A DNA stretch of 64,000 nt from Bacteriovoracaceae bacterium UBA3083 (GCA_002366565.1 DFBJ01000012.1:248001-312000), one strand, 5' to 3'. Shown: positions 18,034-27,333, counted from the first letter of the stretch. Program-made: numbers and translations. The notes: a model not told the origin generated them from the letters alone.

Positions 18034-19080
18034 CTAATTCATATTGTTAACATAATTAATTAATCTCGGATTAACTCTTTCATAACTTTGAGAAAAACTC
18101 TCTCTAAGGTAAACAAGTCCAAGTTCTAGTAAGACATTAGCATCATATCCCTCAGTACCCGTATCAATAACTCTTCCATTTCCCTGAAATTCAGGATTAA
18201 TAATCCTACTGCTTCCGTACATGTCTGGGTTAATAATTCTATCATTATCCTCGTCATCATCTTTTGGATCGTCATCAGTAGTTACAGGCCCTGACTCAAC
18301 AACTGGCTCGTCATCGACCTCAACAGGGTCTTCGTTTATAGGATCAGTGCTAACAACTGGCTCATCTTCTTCTATAAAATCTTTTAAAATTTGACCTAAA
18401 CAACCAGCGACGCATCCAAAGTCACCACCGACCTTACCACCAGTCACGGCAGCAGGAATGATTGCTGCTCCACCAGTAGCTAAGCCTCCTCCAACTCCTC
18501 CAGCGATACCTCCAGCGATTATCCCAACACCAGTACCTACAGTACAGCCAGAAACACAGGATCTAATAACATTACTCGCTGAAAAATCATTCTTTTCTCT
18601 AGCATCATTAAATAGTGGTCCAACAGAGCTTCTAAAGTCACTAATGCTACCAGCTCTATTTTCGCCACCAATTTCTACCACACTAAAAGTTTCAGTTCCT
18701 AGACCAAGAGTCCTAGATAACTTACTTCCAAGGTTTGGATCGAGCACAGCAATCATTGAAGCAAAATTATGAGCATGCCTAATATCCCCCATGGCCAGAG
18801 CAGTATCTAGGTCAACAATTGTAGGAGCAATAAGACCCTTATAAAGACCGTTAACTTTAATACTCTTTTTAAGGCTCTCAATATTCAATTTTATATTATA
18901 ATTATTATAAATATGTCTTTCGTAATTATCAATAATACCTAATGTTCTATAATCCTCACGGGAATTTGACTCCTTACTCTCAGCAAGCATTTTCGCAATC
19001 TCATCATGGTCAATAACGTCATTGGCCTTTGATGAAAATGAAGTAATAAGTATCAATATTAAGATTGTGAATGATTTCAT
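18034..19080 (-). CDS. Secreted protein with glycine-zipper segment and acidic linker
   Basis: 348 aa from the ATG at 19080, chosen because GAGGA stands just upstream and a signal peptide (MKSFTILILILITSFSSKA) begins there; a longer frame exists but is unsupported. Residues about 175-235 are Gly/Ala-rich and hydrophobic (GTGVGIIAGGIAGGVGGGLA), flanked by pairs of Cys. This is the look of a membrane-inserting glycine zipper. A strongly acidic Pro/Asp/Glu linker follows (about 240-290), then an imperfect repeat with RIINPDMYG and RIINPEFQG. Function unknown; pore formation or envelope anchoring are only guesses. Confidence 0.75.
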   Translation of the reverse strand: MKSFTILILILITSFSSKANDVIDHDEIAKMLAESKESNSREDYRTLGIIDNYERHIYNNYNIKLNIESLKKSIKVNGLYKGLIAPTIVDLDTALAMGDIRHAHNFASMIAVLDPNLGSKLSRTLGLGTETFSVVEIGGENRAGSISDFRSSVGPLFNDAREKNDFSASNVIRSCVSGCTVGTGVGIIAGGIAGGVGGGLATGGAAIIPAAVTGGKVGGDFGCVAGCLGQILKDFIEEDEPVVSTDPINEDPVEVDDEPVVESGPVTTDDDPKDDDEDNDRIINPDMYGSSRIINPEFQGNGRVIDTGTEGYDANVLLELGLVYLRESFSQSYERVNPRLINYVNNMN

Positions 19081-19413
19081 AATTTCCTCGTTAAGTAGTT
19101 TCTTTCTAACCAATAAAGCAATTCCTGTGCCATAAAATGCCATCAATTCCTTTAGAAAAATGGCATATGCTTTATTTTTATCTAAGAACAGTTCTAGAAT
19201 CAGAACAAAACTATCGGTTAGATAATATCTTCTCTACTAGAGATTAATTTCAAATTTGTGTATAATAGAAGTGCATCAAGAAGATGCAAGGAACAGCAGG
19301 CTGTAACCTATTAGTTATCACTTACTTCAAGTACCTGAAATCTATCATGTTATGAGTTTTCACCTTAGCTTTTCCCCCCAATGTGACGAAGAGCTATTTA
19401 ACTGGAGATTGCT
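19081..19413. other. 333-bp intergenic region before the small lipoprotein
   Basis: Holds the promoter area of the divergent 348-aa secreted protein gene. A TATAAT at 19261-19266 probably drives the plus-strand lipoprotein, which would give a leader of about 140 nt with a GCATC/GATGC hairpin at 19273-19287. No gene seen. The long leader might carry a regulatory RNA element, but I recognise none. Confidence 0.4.
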
Positions 19414-19566
19414 ATGAAAAAATTAATTCTTATTGCACTAGCACTTACAATTACTGCTTGCAGCTCAACTGCTAATAGAGAGATTGCAAACGATAAGTGC
19501 TCAAACCATTCTTTTACAAACGAAAGAACTTACTTTGACACAGTTGAAGAATGCAGTGATATTTAA
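19414..19566 (+). CDS. 50-aa lipoprotein
   Basis: Very short gene: ATG at 19414 with GGAG 6 nt upstream, stop TAA at 19564-19566. The product has a signal peptide and lipobox (ALTITAC, Cys16) and a ~34-residue mature part with three Cys in all. It is probably membrane-anchored. Role unknown. Many bacteria carry such small lipoproteins (entericidin-like), but there is no real similarity I can point to. Confidence 0.7.
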   Translation: MKKLILIALALTITACSSTANREIANDKCSNHSFTNERTYFDTVEECSDI

Positions 19567-19691
19567 TCACTGCACTCTTGTAAAAACTCCTCACACCTCG
19601 CGTTAAGTCCCTTCTAACGATATTCTAACTTTCACTTAGATACCTAGTATGTTAATCAAGAAGCCAGTATTAATTTATAGCTGGAGCCAAT

Positions 19692-20858
19692 GTGAAATAC
19701 ATACTCATTTTCCTATTAACTGCCCTAAATTCAAATGTTTTCGCCTTAGACACAGAAGTAAAAGGCTTCATCGCACTTAACACACTTTCTTACGAGTCAG
19801 TTGAAGACAGAGACCCAAGTATGAAAATGGGAATAGGAACTATTGATTTAAAGTTCTATTTCAATCACGAAGACTTTGGTGCAAAAATTAAACTAGACCT
19901 AGATGGACAACTAGACGAGCCAAACAACCTTTACGAGGAAGCAATGCTAACTTGGAGACCAGTAAGAAACTGGCGTTTTGGTATTGGGAAAGGGAAAGTT
20001 AGAATTCACCAAGTTTCATATGGTATCTTAGAGTCTCACTATATTGATGGTGGTTCTCTCCTAGGGACTAAACATAGCTTTAGAGATCAAGATAGAAAGA
20101 TCATTGGTGAAGCAAGCTACGGTGGATATAGAAAAGGATTTAGAAATACATTAAATGTTTTTGCAGATGCGAGACAGCCAAAAGCTTCATACGACGAAAG
20201 AAACCCAGTTGGATACGTAACAGATAGAAGCAACCCAAATGAAGGGGAAGGGACTATTGTTTACGAAACTGAAAAAGAGATTGATACAAGAAAAGATATC
20301 GGTGTTTCTAATAAGTTTTACTACTACCCTAAAAGAGGTGCTGAGTTTGCTCTTGGTGCTTTAGTTAGAGATAGAGAAATTGATTATAACTTAAACTGGG
20401 CCGCAGACTTCTCAGGTAAGTATAGGACTGGAGACTGGGAATTTATTTTTGAATATACTTTTGCATATGTAAGTAATCACCCAAATGATCGTTATGCAGT
20501 AGAGCACCAATATGAACAACTTGGACAATTACAAGTTCGTTACGAGCTCACAGAAATAACGACACTTCAGGTTAATACAGAATTTGCTCTTGTTAACTCT
20601 CAAGAATTTAATAAGAACAATATTCCAAATGGGGTAGGCCAATTAAATAGTAACAGAGGTCAAAATGCTCATACAAATAACTACAAAGTTGACTTTGGAG
20701 TTATCTGGAAAATGGCAAAAAGAGTTAACTTTAAAGTTGGTGCTCTTTATGAAAGAAAGTATGAGTGGAAAGCTCTTTCTCACTTAGGCTATGCTCATGG
20801 TTACGCTGGATTTAAAGATGCTTGGGCACTAGGTTCAGGTGTAAACTTCTGGTTCTAG
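19692..20858 (+). CDS. Outer-membrane beta-barrel (porin-like) protein
   Basis: 388 aa beginning at GTG (19692) with GGAG 5 nt upstream. The signal peptide is MKYILIFLLTALNSNVFA. The mature protein alternates short amphipathic strands with charged turns throughout and ends in aromatic Phe (GVNFWF), as outer-membrane barrels do for BAM recognition. An odd point is the non-ATG start in a well-formed ribosome-site context. It resembles phosphate- or alginate-type porins only in overall style, so the substrate is unknown. Confidence 0.75.
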   Translation: MKYILIFLLTALNSNVFALDTEVKGFIALNTLSYESVEDRDPSMKMGIGTIDLKFYFNHEDFGAKIKLDLDGQLDEPNNLYEEAMLTWRPVRNWRFGIGKGKVRIHQVSYGILESHYIDGGSLLGTKHSFRDQDRKIIGEASYGGYRKGFRNTLNVFADARQPKASYDERNPVGYVTDRSNPNEGEGTIVYETEKEIDTRKDIGVSNKFYYYPKRGAEFALGALVRDREIDYNLNWAADFSGKYRTGDWEFIFEYTFAYVSNHPNDRYAVEHQYEQLGQLQVRYELTEITTLQVNTEFALVNSQEFNKNNIPNGVGQLNSNRGQNAHTNNYKVDFGVIWKMAKRVNFKVGALYERKYEWKALSHLGYAHGYAGFKDAWALGSGVNFWF

Positions 20859-20869
20859 TTCAAGAAAAT

Positions 20870-20895
20870 ATTGGGTCAAACTCTTTTGACCCAAT
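20870..20895. terminator. Hairpin after the porin gene
   Basis: ATTGGGTCAAA (20870-20880) and TTTGACCCAAT (20885-20895) form a perfect 11-bp stem with a 4-nt loop. The following bases are only weakly T-rich. Confidence 0.7.
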
Positions 20896-21350
20896 ACTAT
20901 TCCTTATCTAAATTATTATATCTTTATAAAAAATTTCCGTCTTCAAAACATAAATAATTGGGAATTCAATCCCCCACTTTCTATGCTTATAAATGTATAT
21001 ATTATTCTTAGGTGTAACTTATACACTAAACCTTTCAATCTGTAATACAGAGTTCACACCAATATAAGAAAAAACATAAACATTGAAATTGTATAAGAAT
21101 ATAAGTCTTAAACATACTTGCACATCCCCCTTAAAGCTTACAATATCCACGATTGAAGACGTTAAGGGACCTGACAGATGTAAGTGTAATCGCTACTATT
21201 AGAAGCTTATGAAGTGTCATATATTTCCTTTTCATTTGGATAATATATGAACAACCCACACAGTTAAATATATGAATATATGTAGAGTATTTTGAATCTA
21301 ATACGGGATAGTGGAATTCTTACGGTAGTGTCGAAATAGAAGAACGTAAA

Positions 21351-21373
21351 CGAGAAAGAAGAACTCTTTCTCG
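21351..21373 (-). terminator. Terminator hairpin of the 245-aa secreted protein gene
   Basis: CGAGAAAGA and TCTTTCTCG pair around a 5-nt loop just beyond the stop codon at 21387. Confidence 0.6.
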
Positions 21374-21386
21374 TTCGAAATATATA

Positions 21387-22124
21387 CTAGTAAAGCTTTT
21401 GAACTTGACCGTTACCTGTCACATGAAAAGATTCAGAAGTTTGAATCTCTCTAAGAACACTTTTGGCCTTGTAGTTTACTCTAATTGCTGCACCAGCAAC
21501 TGGGCTGTCTTTAGAACCGTGATTAACAATTGAAACTAACTCAGAGTTTGCATCAAAATCAAATCCCCAACTTACACTTACATTACTTGCTTGAACATTA
21601 AGTCCTGTAATATAAGCTCCTTTATCTTCGTACTTACCACCCCATTGAAAGTTAACTGTATAATCAAAGTTTATAACACTTGATCCAAAACCATTTTTAA
21701 AGTTAACTTTATAAGTTTTTGCTATTGGCATACTCCAAGAGTCCATGTCATAGAATTGAACCAGGCCACCATCAAGGTTCTTTGGAAGTACACTTATTGG
21801 AGAATTCATATTTACATTTATAACTGGTTTACCTGCTTCAACTATTGGCCATATCTTTTTACCAAGAGCAATTAGCTTATCTACTACCATGATCACTTCA
21901 CCAAGGCTTTTATCAAATCCTTTGTACTGAGAAGCCCAAACAAGCTCATCTCCTACTTCGACTTCTTCAACTGTGATTTCAGAAATAGAGTAATAATCAA
22001 CATCGTACCCTTTAGAGTCGATATTTGCTTCAATGTCTGTTTGTGTAAAATCGAGTGTTCTAATTCCAGCGGAAGCTGAAAGAGCAAAAATCATAAGTAA
22101 AGTGGCGGCTATAATTTTTTTCAT
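21387..22124 (-). CDS. Secreted protein of unknown function
   Basis: 245 aa, with signal peptide MKKIIAATLLMIFALSASA and the ribosome site GAGGAG before the ATG. The mature domain is rich in alternating hydrophobic/polar strands with many Trp, Val and Asn (for example NVSVSWGFDFDANSE), which suggests a beta-sandwich or a small barrel. It lacks Cys. It stands alone between two hairpins. No family recognised. Confidence 0.75.
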   Translation of the reverse strand: MKKIIAATLLMIFALSASAGIRTLDFTQTDIEANIDSKGYDVDYYSISEITVEEVEVGDELVWASQYKGFDKSLGEVIMVVDKLIALGKKIWPIVEAGKPVINVNMNSPISVLPKNLDGGLVQFYDMDSWSMPIAKTYKVNFKNGFGSSVINFDYTVNFQWGGKYEDKGAYITGLNVQASNVSVSWGFDFDANSELVSIVNHGSKDSPVAGAAIRVNYKAKSVLREIQTSESFHVTGNGQVQKLY

Positions 22125-22267
22125 GAGTCTCTCCTCTCTAGAGTAAAAAATACATAGCTACTTCTACAAAGATAAAAATAGTAAGTCAATCAAATAAAAA
22201 CTTACACCTAATGCTACCCATTAGCGCAAGCTAATACAACAACATTCAACATACTGATATATCGTTA

Positions 22268-23092
22268 TCAGTTGTCTTTACTTCTTAAATAATCTTTAAG
22301 AATTCTTTGCTCGATGCGACCTTTAAGACTTGCGGGGGCTGTAAATCTTACAATCAGGTCGAGCTGATCAGGAGAGATAACATTAATGTGTACTCTAGGT
22401 TTTAGAATAGGAATTTCTAAATGCGAAGTTTTTTGAATTCTATCAAAGTGCATTTGAGCACGTTCAAAGTAATCACTACAGTGCTTATCACAAATCTCTA
22501 GTAACAGCTTCTCACTCGCTTCCCAGTCAGTGCTTCTTTTTACAGGGATCTTAAATGTGTGAAGAACATAGTTCTTTAGGTGAGATTCATTGATAACACA
22601 ATTTGAAAGAAAGGTACTGTTTGGGATAACAATACTTCTACCCGTCAACTGATGTGTTTCATGTCCTGGTCCAATCTCTAAGAGTTTAGTTGAAAAAAGT
22701 GATCTATCAATTACATCTCCACGAAGGCCATTGATTTCAATCCTATCACCAATATGAAAACTATTTTGAGTAATTTTAAAAATTCCACCAAAGAAATTTA
22801 GAATGAATTCTTTAGAAGCAATAATTATAGCAACAAGAATTGCTGCCAGAGAGAAGGCAAGAGACTTTAATTCATCGGCCCATAAAACGGCGACAGTTAT
22901 AAGAATTAAAAAAGATATGAAAGAGTTTAAATTTACAAACCACTTTCTTCTTCTTTCAATCTTCATTCCAGAAGCATTGTTTAAACCTCTAGCAACTATG
23001 GCCCTAATGCTGAAGATAACAATTAAAGTGATAACTGTAACAAGCGATTTATTCATGTAAATATTTTCGAAAACAATATTGTTTAAGTTCAT
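22268..23092 (-). CDS. MscS-family mechanosensitive channel
   Basis: 274-aa inner-membrane channel that releases solutes on hypo-osmotic shock. Three transmembrane helices (about residues 15-34, 49-70 and 74-95). The third is the Ala/Gly-rich pore helix leading into FGGIFKITQNSFHIGDRIEI, the strongest MscS signature. The beta domain follows with GRSIVIPNSTFLSN. Compact compared with E. coli MscS (286 aa). The start is either the ATG at 23092 or one 12 codons later; neither has a good ribosome site. Divergent from lexA. Confidence 0.9.
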   Translation of the reverse strand: MNLNNIVFENIYMNKSLVTVITLIVIFSIRAIVARGLNNASGMKIERRRKWFVNLNSFISFLILITVAVLWADELKSLAFSLAAILVAIIIASKEFILNFFGGIFKITQNSFHIGDRIEINGLRGDVIDRSLFSTKLLEIGPGHETHQLTGRSIVIPNSTFLSNCVINESHLKNYVLHTFKIPVKRSTDWEASEKLLLEICDKHCSDYFERAQMHFDRIQKTSHLEIPILKPRVHINVISPDQLDLIVRFTAPASLKGRIEQRILKDYLRSKDN

Positions 23093-23118
23093 ATACGATT
23101 ATCCAAAAAAATTAAGTC

Positions 23119-23147
23119 TTGACTTACGCAAAACTTACGCTCAAAAT
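23119..23147 (+). promoter_or_regulatory. lexA promoter, probably leaderless
   Basis: TTGACT (23119-23124), a 17-bp spacer and CAAAAT (23142-23147), then 6 nt and the ATG at 23154. No ribosome site is present between the -10 box and that ATG. Confidence 0.6.
23123..23140 (+). promoter_or_regulatory. Candidate LexA operator: 11-bp-period direct repeat
   Basis: CTTACGC occurs at 23123-23129 and 23134-23140 with a 4-bp spacer, filling the region between -35 and -10. Autoregulation by LexA would be expected at this place. Confidence 0.5.
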
Positions 23148-23153
23148 ATGGTT

Positions 23154-23777
23154 ATGAGTATTACTAAAAAACAAAAAGAAGTTCTCGACTTTATTACAAA
23201 CTATTGGGATGAGCATGAAGTAGCTCCAACCCAAAAAGAAATCAAAGAAGCCTTTGGTCTAAAATCTTTTGGTTCTGTACAAAGATACCTTAAATATCTA
23301 AAAGATGCAGGCCATATCGACTCAGATTGGAATGCTAGACGTGGATTAAAACCAAAAGAAAACCAACCTTCTAACTCAAATGACTCTACTATAGACATCC
23401 CTCTCCTTGGAGATGTTGCTGCAGGTATACCAATAGAGGCCATTGAAAACCCTGACAATACCATAGGCATTCCAGCTCATATGATTAGAGACAACAAGAA
23501 GTATTATGCTCTCAATGTTAAGGGAGATTCTATGATTGAAGATGGAATCCATAATGGAGATGTCATAGTTTGTAGACACCAACAAAATGCCAATAGAGGC
23601 CAAACAGTAATAGCAATTGTTGATGGAGAGGCCACTGTCAAACGATACTCTCCAAACAAAAATGTTATTGAGTTAATACCCGCAAATAGCGCAATGGAAA
23701 CGATAGTTGTCGATCCAAGAGAATCAGAGTTCTCAATTGCAGGTATTCTTGTAGGCCTTATGAGATCATACGAGTAA
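23154..23777 (+). CDS. lexA: LexA SOS repressor
   Basis: 207-aa repressor of DNA-damage genes that self-cleaves with RecA. The start is set at the ATG 23154 (MSITKKQKEVLDF), which matches the usual LexA N-terminus; an ATG two codons earlier and a longer frame are less fitting. An HTH domain (residues 1-65) contains PTQKEIKEAFGLKSFGSVQ. The cleavage bond is Ala90-Gly91 (DVAAGIP); the catalytic dyad is Ser126 (KGDSMIEDG) and Lys163 (ATVKRYS). It is followed after 2 bp by dinB. Confidence 0.96.
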   Translation: MSITKKQKEVLDFITNYWDEHEVAPTQKEIKEAFGLKSFGSVQRYLKYLKDAGHIDSDWNARRGLKPKENQPSNSNDSTIDIPLLGDVAAGIPIEAIENPDNTIGIPAHMIRDNKKYYALNVKGDSMIEDGIHNGDVIVCRHQQNANRGQTVIAIVDGEATVKRYSPNKNVIELIPANSAMETIVVDPRESEFSIAGILVGLMRSYE

Positions 23778-23779
23778 GT

Positions 23780-24886
23780 ATGGAACGAAAAATTATCCAC
23801 ATAGATATGGACTGCTTCTATGCTGCTGTTGAAATGAGGGATAATCCGAAACTAAGAGGAATTCCACTAGCTATTGGAGGACCTCCAAACTCTAGAAGTG
23901 TTCTATGTACGAGTAATTATATTGCTCGTAAGTTTGGAGTAAGATCAGCGATGCCATCATCTGTGGCAATAAGAAAGTGTCCACACCTTACAATCATTCC
24001 ACCTAATTTTAAAAAATATAAAGAAGCATCAGCAGTAATTCATACTATATTTAGTCGATTCACTGATAAAATCGAGCCATTAAGCTTAGATGAAGCTTTC
24101 TTAGATGTGACTCACTCAGAGCACTTTAACGGTAGTGCAACTTTAATAGCTAAAGAAATACAGAAATTAATATATTCACAAACAAAGCTCACTGCATCTG
24201 CTGGAGTAGCTCCAAATAAGTTCTTAGCAAAGATTGCAAGTGATTGGAAAAAACCTTCTGGTCTCTTTGTCATAACACCTAATGAAGTTGATAGCTTTGT
24301 AAAACCTCTAGACGTAAGAAAAATCCCAGGAATAGGAAAAGTAAGTGCATCAAAGTTATATGACTATGGCCTAACGACATGTGAAAAGGTTAGGGCCTGG
24401 GATATTGAGAAGCTTGAGAATATCTTTGGAAAGATGGGAAAATCACTTTTTTATAAATCTAGAGGGATTGATCACAGAGAAGTTGTTGCCAACAGTGATA
24501 GAAAATCAATATCCGTTGAACATACATTTAGTAAAGATATTGCAGATATATCCTATTGCTTAGATTACATCTCAGGGTTAAGAAATGAACTGATAGAAAG
24601 AGTTAAGAGATATCAGCAGAAACATGGAACTGACAAAAAAATAGCCAAAGCGTTTGTTAAGCTTAAGTTTCAAGACTTTCAGACAGTTACTGTTGAGAAA
24701 AAGAAAGAAGATGAGTTCTATATAGATTTATGGCAGGATTTTAATTTCAATGTTGAGTTATCAGAACATATAGAAGAGCTAGCAAAGATTGCTTACCAAA
24801 GAGGGCAAAGGCCTGTAAGATTAATTGGAATAGGAATAAGACTAGAACAAGGTGTAATAGGTCCTAAGCAATTAAAGCTAATTTGA
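23780..24886 (+). CDS. dinB: DNA polymerase IV (Y family)
   Basis: 368-aa error-prone translesion polymerase. Catalytic carboxylates are in HIDMDCFYAAVE (Asp9, with Asp11 nearby) and SLDEAFLDVT; VAPNKFLAKIASDWKKPSG and RKIPGIGKVSASKL (helix-hairpin-helix) are Pol IV signatures; the little-finger domain follows. It starts 2 bp after lexA and so belongs to the SOS operon, controlled from the lexA promoter. The next gene begins 1 bp after its stop. Confidence 0.96.
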   Translation: MERKIIHIDMDCFYAAVEMRDNPKLRGIPLAIGGPPNSRSVLCTSNYIARKFGVRSAMPSSVAIRKCPHLTIIPPNFKKYKEASAVIHTIFSRFTDKIEPLSLDEAFLDVTHSEHFNGSATLIAKEIQKLIYSQTKLTASAGVAPNKFLAKIASDWKKPSGLFVITPNEVDSFVKPLDVRKIPGIGKVSASKLYDYGLTTCEKVRAWDIEKLENIFGKMGKSLFYKSRGIDHREVVANSDRKSISVEHTFSKDIADISYCLDYISGLRNELIERVKRYQQKHGTDKKIAKAFVKLKFQDFQTVTVEKKKEDEFYIDLWQDFNFNVELSEHIEELAKIAYQRGQRPVRLIGIGIRLEQGVIGPKQLKLI

Positions 24887-24887
24887 T

Positions 24888-26924
24888 ATGAAAAGTATGA
24901 ATACAATATCCAAACTACTTCAATTATTCATTAGAGATAATAATCTTATCTTTGCACCTAACTATACTTATAAAGAATTCCTAGAATTTTCAAAAGAAAG
25001 ATCACAACAATTTAAAAGTAATGAAAACTCAGAAATATCTCTTTGTGTAGAAAATACACTGGAACACTTAATTGATATTTTTAGTATTTGGTTATTAAAT
25101 AAATCTGTAATTCTTCACCCACTAGGAACACCTAAAGAAATTATTCAAGAATATGAATTAGAAATAAAGAAGATGTACCAAGATTCTAAGGAAGACATAG
25201 CCTGCTATATATTCACATCAGGTAGTACTTCTAGACCTAAGCCAATTCCTTTAACATTTTCAAATTTATTAACTGCTGCTGATAACTACAATAAGCACTT
25301 CAATATTACAGAGAAGAGTTATCTTCCTATAACTCTCCCTCTTTATCATGTTGGAGGACTGCTTATCTTCTTTAGAGCAGTCTCCGCGAATGCTAAGATT
25401 AGTATACATAAACCAGGTAGTCTTAAAGCTTCGGACTTTAGCAAGACTCCTAGTCACTTATCAGTTGTTCCTCTCCAGCTTGAGAGAATTTTAGATTCTA
25501 AAGTGGAATTGGATTTCTTTAAAGAAACAGTATTTGTTATAGGTGGAGCAAAGACTTCACTTAACACTCTAAAGAGAATTGAAGATAATAACTTAAATGC
25601 TTCTTCAACATATGGAATGACAGAGTCTTGTGCCATGATCATGGCAACAGAGGTTACAAGTGAGCTAGAAGTACTCAAGAGTGTTGGAAGTCCTCTCGAG
25701 GGAGTTTCAATATCTTTATCTGAAGATCAAACTATAATTATAAAATCACCTACAATATCCCCTATCTTTAAAGATCAAACTATTCATACAAATGATAAGG
25801 CATATTTTGACTCCGGCCTTTATTTTATTGAAGGTAGAGTTGATGATGTTTTCATTAGTGGTGGTGAGAATATAAACCCTCTTGAAATTGAAAAAGTCTT
25901 TCTAGAAGAAGGATTAGAAGATGCATTTATCATTCCTGTTGATGACATAAAATATGGAAAGAAATCATTTCTATTTTACAGAGGTGAAAAATCGGTAGAT
26001 GAAGTAAGAAATATTGCAAAAGATAAGCTCACTTCTTTCAAACGCCCAAGGCACTATTTTAAAATTCCAGAATTTGCATTTAGCGGTATAAAAATAAAGA
26101 AGTCTATTTTAAAAGAAGTAGCACCAATGTATGCAAATATTGATTTAGCTGGCGATATATTCCCTTTTGATTACTATGGTGATCCTAGAAAACCTTGGGT
26201 AGTATTTCTCCATGGATTCATGGGAGATAAGAGTGACTGGAAAAATATAGTAGATATTTTAAAATTAGATTTCTTCTGTCTCTGTCTAGATACTCCAGGA
26301 CATGGAGATAATAATCTTGAATATACTTCATTGTCTGACTATCAAAAAGAATTCAAAGAATTTACAAACATCTTAAATCATAAATTTCATCTTGCTGGAT
26401 ACTCACAAGGTGGACGTATTGCTCAGGGTTTAGTTTTAAATGGTCTAAGTGTCGAGTCTCTTATTTTAGAGAGCACATCACCTGGAATCGTAGATGAAGA
26501 AGAGAGAGAGCGCAGATATAAGACAGATCTAAAAATGTTTAAGAATATAACTTCTAAAGATGACCTTAGAAAATTTCTTATCTACTGGTATGAAAATCCA
26601 CTTTTTGGAGATTTAAAAAATCACCATAATTTTAACGATCTTCTTCAAAGAAGGTCTTCAGCCGACTGGAACCTCTGGCAGAAATCTATGAATATCTTTA
26701 GTGTTGGAAACCAACCAGATTATAGAGAAGGACTCTCAAGAATTGCTCCTCTAAAAGCTATAACAATCTGTGGAGAGAACGACCACAAGTATGTGGCCTC
26801 TTCTATGGAGTATAAAACAAAGTATAAATTTGATTTTGCTAAGATCAGTAATTCTTCTCACAATACTCACTTTGAAAACCCTAAAGAGTTTGCAAAAGTA
26901 GTTAGTAACTTCCTGAAATCATAA
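24888..26924 (+). CDS. MenE-MenH fusion: OSB-CoA ligase plus SHCHC synthase
   Basis: 678-aa two-domain protein. Residues 1 to about 415 are an AMP-forming acyl-CoA ligase: P-loop FTSGSTSRPKP (109-119), STYGMTES, and GRVDDVFISGGENINPLEIE. Residues about 425-678 are an alpha/beta hydrolase: oxyanion segment FLHGFMGDKSDW, nucleophile elbow AGYSQGGRIAQG, and the catalytic His in SNSSHNTHFENP (about 658). The GYSxGGR elbow and the His context match MenH. The men operon at 11-16.7 kb lacks exactly menE and menH, so both missing functions are probably here. It lies 1 bp after dinB. The assignment is strong from domains plus the gap in the pathway; fusion of these two is unusual. Confidence 0.85.
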   Translation: MKSMNTISKLLQLFIRDNNLIFAPNYTYKEFLEFSKERSQQFKSNENSEISLCVENTLEHLIDIFSIWLLNKSVILHPLGTPKEIIQEYELEIKKMYQDSKEDIACYIFTSGSTSRPKPIPLTFSNLLTAADNYNKHFNITEKSYLPITLPLYHVGGLLIFFRAVSANAKISIHKPGSLKASDFSKTPSHLSVVPLQLERILDSKVELDFFKETVFVIGGAKTSLNTLKRIEDNNLNASSTYGMTESCAMIMATEVTSELEVLKSVGSPLEGVSISLSEDQTIIIKSPTISPIFKDQTIHTNDKAYFDSGLYFIEGRVDDVFISGGENINPLEIEKVFLEEGLEDAFIIPVDDIKYGKKSFLFYRGEKSVDEVRNIAKDKLTSFKRPRHYFKIPEFAFSGIKIKKSILKEVAPMYANIDLAGDIFPFDYYGDPRKPWVVFLHGFMGDKSDWKNIVDILKLDFFCLCLDTPGHGDNNLEYTSLSDYQKEFKEFTNILNHKFHLAGYSQGGRIAQGLVLNGLSVESLILESTSPGIVDEEERERRYKTDLKMFKNITSKDDLRKFLIYWYENPLFGDLKNHHNFNDLLQRRSSADWNLWQKSMNIFSVGNQPDYREGLSRIAPLKAITICGENDHKYVASSMEYKTKYKFDFAKISNSSHNTHFENPKEFAKVVSNFLKS

Positions 26925-26977
26925 GTCCACTCACTAATTAGCTAAAGGTATTTACTTGAATACCCGACAAGTAAGCT

Positions 26978-27313
26978 ATGAAAATACATAAGCAAACATC
27001 TATTAAATCTTATGACACGAGTCCAGGGCGAGGAAATGATATCGTTCAGGGATTAAATACTATTAGCTATAGTCTACAGAAGTTAGAAACACTAACTGAT
27101 AAGATAGCTAATCCAGCTCATAAAGACGACAAGTCTCCCTACGCCACAGATAGGCCTCACTATGATGCCTCTAGAATTAAGGGCACAGAAAAAGAGACAG
27201 AGTGGAGAAAAGTTTCTATTTCTAGAGAACAACAATTAAAAGAAATAACCAATGAGAATAATAATGAAGTTGCTGCAAATCACAGTCTCAGCAGAAGCTT
27301 GAATATTATTTAA
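26978..27313 (+). CDS. Hypothetical protein
   Basis: 111 aa, hydrophilic, no signal peptide or membrane segment. The first half contains a predicted helix (GLNTISYSLQKLETLTDKI); the second half is charged and Asn-rich, probably disordered. No clear ribosome site, and the start is uncertain. It is followed by a good terminator, which supports a real transcript. It may be the last gene of the lexA-dinB-menEH unit (53-bp gap). No function can be proposed. Confidence 0.55.
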   Translation: MKIHKQTSIKSYDTSPGRGNDIVQGLNTISYSLQKLETLTDKIANPAHKDDKSPYATDRPHYDASRIKGTEKETEWRKVSISREQQLKEITNENNNEVAANHSLSRSLNII

Positions 27314-27333
27314 AAATATTGAATAGATTGAAT

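Larger units (their letters stand above)
20859..21386. other. 528-bp gene-free region
   Basis: Contains a hairpin at each end and AT-rich DNA between. No open frame with a ribosome site, RNA gene or repeat is visible. ATATATGAATATATG-like sequence around 21265-21285 is simple and uninformative. Confidence 0.5.

Noticed and set aside
18458..18772. Plus-strand 104-codon frame rich in Ala/Pro
   Set aside because: Antisense shadow of the glycine-zipper segment of the minus-strand secreted protein; no ribosome site.
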